Source: Coprococcus sp.
GTDB taxonomy: Bacteria > Bacillota > Clostridia > Lachnospirales > Lachnospiraceae
Direction of reading: 5' to 3'
Length of the DNA: 35,600 bases
Assembly (NCBI GenBank): GCA_016297495.1
Contig: JAEDGN010000020.1
Coordinates: 1 to 35,600, forward strand
In this document: in pieces, positions 8,782 to 14,959 of the stretch
Numbering within the stretch: the first letter of the stretch is position 1
Layout: each line of letters begins with the position of its first letter
Made by a program: the position numbers and the translations under genes
Notes under the pieces: model-generated
What the model was told of the DNA's origin: nothing
Seen by the model: only the letters and a program-made list of their open reading frames with translations
The model's database searches: none

Positions 8782-10107
8782 TTATTCTGCGTCTTCAACA
8801 GTTGCTTCTACAGCTGCCGCAGGAACTTCTACTGCAGCATCTGTAATCAGATCAAGAGCCTTCTGAGCAGCCAGGTCGCTCTTAATGCCTTCTTTCTGTT
8901 CGTCTGCAAAGATCTCTTTGATCTTCTCAACAGTCATATTGTACTTCTCTGCCAGCTTTGCAAACTCTGCTTCAACTTCTTCTTCGCTTGCCTCATAATT
9001 CTCAGCTTTGGCAATTGCCTCAAGCACCAGTCTGTTCTGGATATTCTTGAGAGCCTGCGGCTTCATCTGCTCAAGCAGTCCATCCGGTGTCAGGCCTGTG
9101 AACTGATAGTACTGAGCCATTGACAGGCCATTGTACTGCATCTGCTGTGCGAACTGATCCATCATCTGTCTTGCCTGAGTTGTCACCATCGGATCCGGAA
9201 TATCCATCTCGGCATTCTCTACGATCTGAGTGATAATCTTCTCCTGCTTCTCCTGACGTGCAGCAGCTGCCTTCTTGTCAGCAATGCCCTTCTTCACATC
9301 TGCCTTGTATTCTTCAAGTGTATCAAATTCAGATACATCCTGTGCAAATTCATCATTGATCTCCGGAAGCTCTTTTCTCTTAACTTCATGAACCTTTACC
9401 TTGAATAAAGCAGCCTTGCCTGCCAGCTCCTCAGCATGATAATCCTCAGGGAATGTAACATGAACATCCACATCAGAATCTGCAGCAGCACCGATCAGCT
9501 GATCTTCAAAGCCCGGAATAAAGGAGTTGGAGCCAAGAACCAGCGGATGATCTGTCGCAGTACCGCCATCGAATAATTCACCGTCTACAGAACCTTCATA
9601 ATCGATGACAACTGTATCTCCGCTCTCAGCCGGTCTGTCAACACTGATCTCTCTTGCATTCTGCTCCTGTACTTTCTTCAGTTCTGCCTCGATTTCTTCA
9701 TCTGTTACTTCGATCACTGTCTCCGGCACCTCAATACCCTTGTACTGACCAAGTGTCACTTCAGGCTTTACAGCAACTTCAGCTGTGAAAATAAATTCCT
9801 GACCCTTATTGATCTGAACGATATCAATGGATGGCTGGGAGGTGATCGTAATATCCTTAACCTCAGCCAGAGCTTCGTCATAAGCATCCGGAATAACAAT
9901 ATTGGCAGCATCTTCATAGAACATGCCTGCACCATACATCTTCTCAACCATTGCCTGAGGCACCTTGCCCTTTCTGAAACCAGGAATGGAGATCTGATTC
10001 TTCATCTTCTTATAAGCCTGAGTAACTGCTTTATCAAAGGTCTCTGCCGGAACTGTAATCGTCAGTTTCGCCATATTATGTTCTAACTTCTCTACCTGTA
10101 CACTCAT
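8782..10107 (-). CDS. tig: Trigger factor, ribosome-associated chaperone and prolyl isomerase
   Basis: A 441-residue trigger factor. The N-terminal ribosome-docking domain carries the signature GFRKGKVP (about residues 43-50). The FKBP-type prolyl isomerase domain follows in the middle, with VIDYEGSVDGELFDGG and the GFEDQLIG stretch. The rest is the long helical chaperone domain with an acidic, Ala-rich C-terminus. It meets nascent chains at the ribosome exit. The frame can extend to 10173, but the ATG at 10107, preceded by GGAGG at ten bases, gives the standard start MSVQVEKLEHN. It is the first gene of the cluster continuing to clpP, clpX, lon and engB. A second trigger-factor-like gene lies at 19103-20284. 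Confidence 0.98.
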   Translation of the reverse strand: MSVQVEKLEHNMAKLTITVPAETFDKAVTQAYKKMKNQISIPGFRKGKVPQAMVEKMYGAGMFYEDAANIVIPDAYDEALAEVKDITITSQPSIDIVQINKGQEFIFTAEVAVKPEVTLGQYKGIEVPETVIEVTDEEIEAELKKVQEQNAREISVDRPAESGDTVVIDYEGSVDGELFDGGTATDHPLVLGSNSFIPGFEDQLIGAAADSDVDVHVTFPEDYHAEELAGKAALFKVKVHEVKRKELPEINDEFAQDVSEFDTLEEYKADVKKGIADKKAAAARQEKQEKIITQIVENAEMDIPDPMVTTQARQMMDQFAQQMQYNGLSMAQYYQFTGLTPDGLLEQMKPQALKNIQNRLVLEAIAKAENYEASEEEVEAEFAKLAEKYNMTVEKIKEIFADEQKEGIKSDLAAQKALDLITDAAVEVPAAAVEATVEDAE

Positions 10108-10193
10108 GATATAAAATCCTCCTTCATCTATCCCGAAACAGGTCTTAAAAAAGAAATATCTGCCTGTTTTCAAGCGCTTATGGGATTAAGTAT

Positions 10194-10199
10194 ATTATA
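10194..10199 (-). promoter_or_regulatory. tig: Possible -10 box for the tig cluster
   Basis: A perfect TATAAT on the minus strand lies 87 bases upstream of the tig start. A TTGACA at 10204-10209 is only four bases further upstream and cannot serve as its -35 box, so the promoter is uncertain. No better candidate was seen between the hairpin at 10224 and the gene. Confidence 0.35.
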
Positions 10200-10223
10200 C
10201 ATCTGTCAATATGTAAATAGCTG

Positions 10224-10265
10224 AACAGGCATTTTTTATGTTTTTTTAATAAAAAAATGCCTGTT
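10224..10265 (-). terminator. AT-rich hairpin terminator downstream of the EamA transporter gene
   Basis: A perfect 14-bp inverted repeat (AACAGGCATTTTTT and its complement) with a short AT-rich loop begins 33 bases after the end of the transporter gene. The U-rich stretch lies inside the stem rather than after it, so strength is uncertain. The position between two independently expressed genes supports a terminator role. Confidence 0.55.
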
Positions 10266-10298
10266 ATGGTAAACCAATAGTGTTTTTCAGTCTGATTT

Positions 10299-11168
10299 TC
10301 ATTTCTGCGTTTCCGCATGCCGGTTATTGTATACAAACATCAATGCCGACATGGCAAAGATCAGGATATAGCCGATGATACTGATCCAGTCCGGCAGTTC
10401 TCCAAAGAATACAGCACTCCAGACGGCGGCAAAGATGACCAGCGTATAGTCGTAGATGGATATTTCCCTGGCTGGTGCATATTTGTAGGCAGCTGTAATA
10501 CCAAACTGACCGCCGGCAGCGCCAAGGCCTGCACACAGCAGAATCAGCAGCTGCTTCATTGTCATCGGTTCAAAACGGGAAATCATAAAAGGTACTGCTG
10601 CCAGACATGAAAATGTAGAGAAGAAAAAGACAATAAAAGGCCCTTTTTCCCCTTTTATGCCAAGATACCTCACGCAGGTATAAGCAGCACCCGCACAGAT
10701 ACCGCCAATCAAGCCACATAATGCCGGGAATGTGGCCGTCAGATCAAAGGACGGCTTGATGATAAACAGGCTTCCGATAAAAGCGATGACAATGCTGATA
10801 CATTGAAACGGCGATAATTTTTCCTTTAAAAATAAGTAAGAAAAAATAAGCGTGAAAAATGGCGACAGCTTGTTCAGCATGGATGCATCAGACAGCACCA
10901 TGTTACTCAGAGCATAAAAATTACAGAATATTCCAAGAGTTCCCAGGGAAGCTCTCAGAACAAAAAATGGCAGATTTTCTCTTTTAAAGGAAAATCCTGT
11001 CTTACTTCTATATAATAGTATAAAGGAAATGACCGCTGCCACAATATTTCTGAAAAAACTTTTTTCAATGGGCGGAAGATCTCCTGCCAGCTTTACACAA
11101 AGATTCATAATAGAAAAACTGAAAGCTGAAATCAAAATACAGATAATACCTTTATTTTTTGAATTCAT
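10299..11168 (-). CDS. EamA/DMT-superfamily membrane transporter
   Basis: A 289-residue membrane protein with about ten hydrophobic helices arranged as two EamA repeats, the layout of the drug/metabolite transporter superfamily. Substrates in this superfamily vary (amino acids, nucleotides, riboflavin, choline) and nothing here fixes one. The frame could start at 11216, inside the neighbouring CYTH gene. The ATG at 11168 is preferred because AAGGAA precedes it by seven to eight bases and it leads directly to NSKNKGIIC and the first helix. It lies 28 bases after the CYTH gene on the same strand, so they are probably co-transcribed, but no functional link is evident. Confidence 0.88.
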   Translation of the reverse strand: MNSKNKGIICILISAFSFSIMNLCVKLAGDLPPIEKSFFRNIVAAVISFILLYRSKTGFSFKRENLPFFVLRASLGTLGIFCNFYALSNMVLSDASMLNKLSPFFTLIFSYLFLKEKLSPFQCISIVIAFIGSLFIIKPSFDLTATFPALCGLIGGICAGAAYTCVRYLGIKGEKGPFIVFFFSTFSCLAAVPFMISRFEPMTMKQLLILLCAGLGAAGGQFGITAAYKYAPAREISIYDYTLVIFAAVWSAVFFGELPDWISIIGYILIFAMSALMFVYNNRHAETQK

Positions 11169-11196
11169 TGTCATTTCCTTCCGTTTTGTCGTTTTA

Positions 11197-11673
11197 TCAT
11201 CTATCCATGCTGCCAATCCTGATATCGCCAGGATTGATCCGACTCATATAACTGTTGTGATAATGTCCGTCATAGGTTACATCCGCGCCAAACCAATCCG
11301 GCGGAGCAAACTGTTCTGCTTCCTCAATAGACGGGAATTCCACCTCCGCAATGACAACACCTTTAAAAATACCCTCAAAAATATCCAGCTCAATGGTGTA
11401 AGGTTCACAGGGTATCAGATAACGTCGCTTTGTAATAATATTGCCGTCGGCTTTTTCACGCAGATGATTGTAGGAAACCTCATCCAGCGGCAGATTATAT
11501 TCTTCTCTGGCCATCATACCGCCACCTTTATAAGTCATATAAAACCTGTCATCCTCACGGCGCACGCGGACGACAGGCTGTACATTAAGATAGGCCTGTT
11601 CAATCAAATGACTCGGATAATTCTCCAGCCGTTCCGGCAGCTGTTTTATTAAAAATTTACGCTCTATTTCCAT
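11197..11673 (-). CDS. CYTH-domain triphosphatase-like protein
   Basis: A 158-residue single-domain CYTH protein. It begins with the hallmark ExExK motif (E2, E4, K6 in MEIERKF) and has the alternating charged strands RVRRE, YKGGG, KRRYL and IELDIFEG, plus a late AEVEF strand. These line the metal-triphosphate tunnel. Characterised bacterial relatives hydrolyse inorganic tripolyphosphate or thiamine triphosphate; a few are adenylate cyclases. Short stand-alone members most often act as triphosphatases, but the substrate cannot be read here. AAGGAGG lies four bases before the ATG. Its upstream region is shared with the divergent spore protein gene. Confidence 0.87.
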   Translation of the reverse strand: MEIERKFLIKQLPERLENYPSHLIEQAYLNVQPVVRVRREDDRFYMTYKGGGMMAREEYNLPLDEVSYNHLREKADGNIITKRRYLIPCEPYTIELDIFEGIFKGVVIAEVEFPSIEEAEQFAPPDWFGADVTYDGHYHNSYMSRINPGDIRIGSMDR

Positions 11674-11695
11674 AAATCCTCCTTATTATTTCCAC

Positions 11696-11725
11696 TCATA
11701 GTTTATCCGTTCCGGTCACATAATA
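11696..11725 (+). promoter_or_regulatory. SigG-type promoter of the spore protein gene
   Basis: CATAATA at 11719-11725 matches the SigG -10 pattern CATnnTA. TCATA at 11696-11700, 18 bases upstream, is close to the -35 pattern GnATA. The match fits a forespore-specific spore protein gene. Predicted transcription starts near 11732, leaving a leader of about 70 bases that holds a strong hairpin. Confidence 0.65.
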
Positions 11726-11775
11726 GTATCAGGATAAACGAAACATTGTTTATCCTTTCAGATACAGGATAAAAC
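11701..11775 (+). repeat. Four alternating GGATAAA-type repeats in the spore protein leader
   Basis: Four copies of the same core occur in alternating orientation: GTTTATCC at 11701, AGGATAAAC at 11731, GTTTATCCT at 11748 and AGGATAAAAC at 11766. Copies two and three form a perfect 9-bp hairpin with an 8-base loop at the predicted 5' end of the message. Copies three and four can form an alternative hairpin with one bulge. The likely role is message stability or control of translation. Confidence 0.7.
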
Positions 11776-11801
11776 GAACCAAACAACGGAGGTGTCACGC
11801 A

Positions 11802-12020
11802 ATGACAAGCAATTCTAGTTCTACAATGGAAGTACCACAGGCAAAAGACGCAATGGACAAATTCAAAATGGAAGTTGCCAATGAGATCGGTGTAAACTTA
11901 AAGCAGGGTTACAACGGCGATCTTACCAGCGCCCAGGCAGGTTCCATCGGTGGTGAAATGGTTCGAAGAATGATCAAACGCCAGGAAGAACAGATGGCAG
12001 GCGGCGGCAGCATGCAGTAA
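11802..12020 (+). CDS. Alpha/beta-type small acid-soluble spore protein
   Basis: A 72-residue SASP that coats and protects DNA in dormant spores and is degraded on germination. The first conserved block is FKMEVANEIGV, containing the cleavage site of the germination protease GPR. The second is AGSIGGEMVRRMI, the DNA-binding helix. Length and both blocks match the alpha/beta class. The termini are variable, with Ser- and Gly-rich ends. GGAGGTG precedes the ATG by about seven bases. It is a single-gene unit on the plus strand with a SigG-like promoter and a strong terminator, as is usual for these forespore genes. The specific ssp letter cannot be assigned. Confidence 0.97.
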   Translation: MTSNSSSTMEVPQAKDAMDKFKMEVANEIGVNLKQGYNGDLTSAQAGSIGGEMVRRMIKRQEEQMAGGGSMQ

Positions 12021-12039
12021 CCTGTAATTGATGCCGGAA

Positions 12040-12066
12040 GGCGGGTCCAGCAGGACCCGCCTTTTT
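12040..12066 (+). terminator. Rho-independent terminator of the spore protein gene
   Basis: A perfect 9-bp GC-rich stem (GGCGGGTCC / GGACCCGCC) with a four-base loop is followed directly by TTTTT, 20 bases after the stop codon. Confidence 0.95.
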
Positions 12067-12089
12067 CGCAGCTGCAGACAGCAAAATTT

Positions 12090-12119
12090 CAGGGATGCCG
12101 CCAATCAGCTGCATCCCTG
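12090..12119 (-). terminator. Terminator downstream of the 42-residue membrane peptide gene
   Basis: A perfect 9-bp stem (CAGGGATGC / GCATCCCTG) with a 12-base loop is followed on the minus strand by AAATTTT. It lies 37 bases after the stop codon of the small gene at 12157-12285, which it probably terminates. The remainder of 12021-12358 holds this small gene, its promoter and two terminators; nothing else was seen there. Confidence 0.65.
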
Positions 12120-12156
12120 TCCTCATACGATACTTCTCTGTTAGAACCATGCCGGT

Positions 12157-12285
12157 CTATTCATCCTCATCCTCTTCAACTGCTGCCGCCGAAACTGCAG
12201 ATGCAACTGTCGCTACAACAACAAGAACAGCAACAAGGACTACTCCAAGAATCAAAACCGGTAAAAAAACTGAAATAAAATCCAT
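12157..12285 (-). CDS. Small single-pass membrane peptide with acidic tail (42 aa)
   Basis: I do not recognise this gene. The frame reads MDFISVFLPVLILG, then an unbroken Val/Leu/Ala-rich helix to about residue 36, and ends EEDEDE. That gives one transmembrane helix with a negative C-terminus and almost no N-terminal soluble part. Three independent signals support a real gene: AGAGGTG six bases before the ATG, an extended -10 promoter just upstream, and a hairpin after the stop. It sits between the spore protein gene and the amino acid transporter operon, on the opposite strand to the former. Sporulation membrane peptide, toxin-like peptide or regulator of a membrane complex are all possible; nothing in the sequence decides. 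Confidence 0.7.
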   Translation of the reverse strand: MDFISVFLPVLILGVVLVAVLVVVATVASAVSAAAVEEDEDE

Positions 12286-12304
12286 ATCCAACACCTCTGG
12301 CTAC

Positions 12305-12313
12305 ATTATAGCA
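12305..12313 (-). promoter_or_regulatory. Extended -10 promoter of the 42-residue peptide gene
   Basis: On the minus strand TGC is followed by a perfect TATAAT, an extended -10 element. A TTTGCT 17 bases upstream is a poor -35 box. The -10 box ends 20 bases before the ATG, so the leader would be only about 13 bases and hold little beyond the ribosome binding site. Confidence 0.65.
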
Positions 12314-12358
12314 TGTTCCCAGTCAAAAGCAAAGTTTTTTTATATGCACAGTCTAAAT

Positions 12359-13117
12359 TTATAAAACACTGCTTAGGAACTGTTTTGCTTTTTCTGTCTT
12401 CGGATGACTGAACATCTCTTCAGGTGTACCTTCTTCAAGAATCACACCATCTGCCATAAAAACGACCCTGTCTGCCACTTCACGGGCGAAGCCCATTTCA
12501 TGAGTCACACACAGCATGGTCATACCCTGTTTCGCCAGATCTTTCATAACGTTCAGAACTTCACCTACCAGCTCAGGATCCAATGCGGATGTCGGCTCAT
12601 CAAAAAGCATGATTTTCGGTTCCATAGCCAAAGCTCTGGCAATAGCCACACGCTGCTGCTGACCGCCGGACAGACGATTCGGGAAAACATCTGCCTTTTC
12701 AGACAATCCAACCTTTTCCAGAAGCTCCAGCGCTTTCTTCTCAGCCTCTTCCTTTGAAATCCCCTTAACATTGATCGGAGCAATCATCACATTTTCTTTC
12801 ACCGTCTTATGCGGGAACAAATTGAATCGCTGAAATACCATTCCCATTTCCAGAAGAAGTGCCTTATGCCTGTCCGGAGACATACTATCTACAATCCTGC
12901 CATTCTCAGCATGGCAGAACAATTCATCATCAATAAAAATCTTACCGCTGGTGATTGTCTCCAGCGTATTCAGGGAACGAAGAAATGTGGATTTACCGGC
13001 ACCTGAAGGTCCGATGATAACAATGACTTCCCCCGGATCAACCGTCAGATTAACATTCTTCAGTACTTCCAGATCCCCAAAACTTTTACAGAGATTTTCT
13101 GTTCGGATAATCGACAT
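12359..13117 (-). CDS. Polar amino acid ABC transporter, ATP-binding protein (GlnQ family)
   Basis: A 252-residue ABC ATPase that energises uptake of a polar amino acid. Walker A is GPSGAGKST, the signature is LSGGQQQRVAIARAL, Walker B is IMLFDEPTSALD and the switch His is in CVTHEMGFA. These match the GlnQ/HisP group (PAAT family). AGGAGG lies seven bases before the ATG. It is the last gene of a three-gene unit (binding protein, permease, ATPase), 11 bases after the permease. No clear terminator follows it; read-through toward the small gene at 12285 is possible. Confidence 0.95.
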   Translation of the reverse strand: MSIIRTENLCKSFGDLEVLKNVNLTVDPGEVIVIIGPSGAGKSTFLRSLNTLETITSGKIFIDDELFCHAENGRIVDSMSPDRHKALLLEMGMVFQRFNLFPHKTVKENVMIAPINVKGISKEEAEKKALELLEKVGLSEKADVFPNRLSGGQQQRVAIARALAMEPKIMLFDEPTSALDPELVGEVLNVMKDLAKQGMTMLCVTHEMGFAREVADRVVFMADGVILEEGTPEEMFSHPKTEKAKQFLSSVL

Positions 13118-13128
13118 GACAATGCCTC

Positions 13129-13788
13129 CTATTCATAAACTGAATACTTCTTCTCCATCTTATTGAAAATAAATGTGAAGAGAGCAGTAATTATCAGATA
13201 AATAATCATGGCCGGAATATAGACCAGCGCCGTTGCCTGTGAAGAGGAAATGGCACGTGTCACCTTCGTCAGGTCAGACAGACCGATAATAGCAACAAGA
13301 GAGACATCCTTCAATACCATAATAAATTCATTGCCTACCGGTGGAATGAGACGTCGAATCGTCTGTGGAATAATAATCAGCTTCATAGTCTGACCATAAG
13401 TCATACCCAAAGCCTTAGCCGCCTCATACTGTCCCTTATCAATAGACTGTATACCTGCACGAATATTCTCAGCCAGGTAAGCCGCCGTATTTAAAGTATA
13501 AGCAATCATAGCTGCCATAAAAGCACTCTTGATCGTCAGTGCCGGATTAAACTGAGGCAGACCAAAATAAATAAAATAAATCTGCATCAGGAGCGGCGTA
13601 CCTCTGAAGAAGAAAATATACGCGCTGCATGGTTTATTAATCAGAGGATTTTTTGACATTTTTCCCAGTGCGAGGAATAAACTCAAAACAAGACCGACTG
13701 CCACAGATAAAACTGTTATGATAATAGTAGTCTTTGTACCATTCAGGAGCTGCGGCAGCCAGACCAAAATCTTTTGTAAGCTTTCCAT
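13129..13788 (-). CDS. Polar amino acid ABC transporter, permease (HisM/GlnP family)
   Basis: A 219-residue permease with about five membrane helices. It carries the EAA loop in YEAAKALGMT through PQTIRRLIPP, which contacts the ATPase. A HisM/GlnP-type transporter normally works as a permease dimer; only one permease gene is present, so a homodimer is likely. The start ATG follows AGGAGAG by seven bases. It lies between the binding protein gene (126 bases upstream, with a hairpin in the gap) and the ATPase gene. The substrate cannot be read from the permease. Confidence 0.94.
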   Translation of the reverse strand: MESLQKILVWLPQLLNGTKTTIIITVLSVAVGLVLSLFLALGKMSKNPLINKPCSAYIFFFRGTPLLMQIYFIYFGLPQFNPALTIKSAFMAAMIAYTLNTAAYLAENIRAGIQSIDKGQYEAAKALGMTYGQTMKLIIIPQTIRRLIPPVGNEFIMVLKDVSLVAIIGLSDLTKVTRAISSSQATALVYIPAMIIYLIITALFTFIFNKMEKKYSVYE

Positions 13789-13846
13789 AAACTTTCTCTC
13801 CTATCTAAGCAACTCTCGAGTCACAGGAAACGCCTATGTTGTGAGA

Positions 13847-13893
13847 AAAGGGGATGCCGAATAATAAGGAATAATTATTCGACAGTCCCCTTT
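13847..13893 (-). terminator. Two-step hairpin between binding protein and permease genes
   Basis: An outer 8-bp stem (AAAGGGGA / TCCCCTTT) and an inner 8-bp stem (CGAATAAT / ATTATTCG) are separated by a small internal loop. On the minus strand the outer stem ends CCCCTTTTC. Such a partial terminator or 3' stabiliser after the binding protein gene would produce the usual excess of binding protein over permease and ATPase. Confidence 0.65.
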
Positions 13894-13914
13894 ATGACTT
13901 ATTGACGCTTCAAA

Positions 13915-14772
13915 TTAGTCCAGATCTGCTGTAATATCACTGCCAAAATATTTCGTTGCGATTTCTCCAAGCTTACCGTTCGCTTTAATATTGTCAAGAG
14001 CAGTCTCCATAGCATCCTTTAATGCATCATTGCCCTTCTTGAAGCACATACAAATCGGCTCCTTCTCATCAGCTTCCCATACATTCTGATAATTGGAAGC
14101 TTCATCTCCAAGATAATATGCTGCAACTACAGAGTCTGTGCAGACAGCATCTACACGGCCTGTCTTTAACTCATCGAAAGCGTTGATAACCTTCTCATAC
14201 TGTCTTAAATCTGTATTGAGACCATCTGCAACATATCTCTGCACCAGATAGTCTGCTGTTGTCTCCATCTGAACTGCCACAGACTTGCCCTCCAGATCCT
14301 GGATGTCTGCAATATCAGAATCGTTCGGAACAACAATAACCGGCGCGTTGGCTACATATGTTTTGGACAGCAGATAATTGTTGTTACGATCCTCTGTCCA
14401 GCTGACAGCTGAAATGATAACATCATACTTGTCTGTATCAACGCCGGCAAAAATACCATCCCATGCAGTATCTACCAGTTCAAGTTCAAGACCCATGTCA
14501 TCGGCCAGCGCCTGTGCCAGTTCCACATCAAATCCAATCGGTGTCGCACCGTCTTCATCAAAATATTCCATTGGAGGGTACCCAATCTCCATACCTACCT
14601 TCAGAACACCTTCTTCTATGGTCGTAACTTCGCCGGCCGCAGCTGTCTCACCTGCTTCATTAGCAGCCGCATCTGTCTCCGGAGCTTTTGTCTCCTTGCT
14701 GGATGAACCACATCCTGCAAGCATGGATACTGCAAGAATTGCTGTCATTATCATTACTAAGCACTTTTTCAT
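13915..14772 (-). CDS. Polar amino acid ABC transporter, substrate-binding lipoprotein
   Basis: A 285-residue extracellular solute-binding protein of family 3. The signal sequence begins MKKCLVMIMTAILAV and ends in the lipobox LAGC, so the mature protein is lipid-anchored at Cys20. An Ala/Glu/Thr-rich linker follows, then the two-lobed binding domain with KVGMEIGYPPMEY, GFDVELAQAL and AWDGIFAGVD. The ligand is a polar amino acid; the exact one is not evident. The frame can start at a TTG at 14778, but the ATG at 14772 has AGGAGG at eight bases and gives a standard signal peptide. It leads a unit with the permease and ATPase genes. Its leader region contains a promoter and an immediate hairpin. 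Confidence 0.95.
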   Translation of the reverse strand: MKKCLVMIMTAILAVSMLAGCGSSSKETKAPETDAAANEAGETAAAGEVTTIEEGVLKVGMEIGYPPMEYFDEDGATPIGFDVELAQALADDMGLELELVDTAWDGIFAGVDTDKYDVIISAVSWTEDRNNNYLLSKTYVANAPVIVVPNDSDIADIQDLEGKSVAVQMETTADYLVQRYVADGLNTDLRQYEKVINAFDELKTGRVDAVCTDSVVAAYYLGDEASNYQNVWEADEKEPICMCFKKGNDALKDAMETALDNIKANGKLGEIATKYFGSDITADLD

Positions 14773-14846
14773 TTTCAAATCCTCCTGTAATCTCTAAATC
14801 GGTGATTCAGAACATTGTCCTGTTTCATCTCCCTCTATTATTAAAG

Positions 14847-14888
14847 AAAAAGACAATGATCTCTCACCTGCGACTTCATTGTCTTTTT
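14847..14888 (-). terminator. Hairpin with T-run: sbcC terminator and/or leader attenuator
   Basis: A perfect 13-bp stem (AAAAAGACAATGA and its complement) with a 16-base loop ends in TTTTTC on the minus strand. It lies 72 bases after the sbcC stop, where a terminator is expected. It also begins at the predicted first bases of the binding-protein transcript, so it could act as a leader terminator. The stem is T-rich on both strands, so it may work in both directions. Confidence 0.8.
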
Positions 14889-14890
14889 TA

Positions 14891-14919
14891 AAAATATCAC
14901 TGTTATACTTATTTGTCAA
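14891..14919 (-). promoter_or_regulatory. SigA-type promoter of the amino acid transporter operon
   Basis: A perfect TTGACA (minus strand, 14919-14914) is followed after exactly 17 bases by TATTTT (14896-14891). The -10 box is imperfect but the spacing is ideal. Predicted transcription starts near 14884, inside the first arm of the hairpin at 14847-14888. Confidence 0.6.
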
Positions 14920-14959
14920 TGAAAAAATGATTTTTTATGCATGGTTTGTGATTTTTTAT

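Noticed and set aside
10204..10209. Perfect TTGACA upstream of tig
   Set aside because: The only TATAAT nearby is four bases away, and no -10 box lies 16-18 bases downstream.
8710..10300. Search for CtsR (GGTCAAA direct repeats) or CIRCE operators ahead of tig, clpP and lon
   Set aside because: None was found by eye in the intergenic regions.
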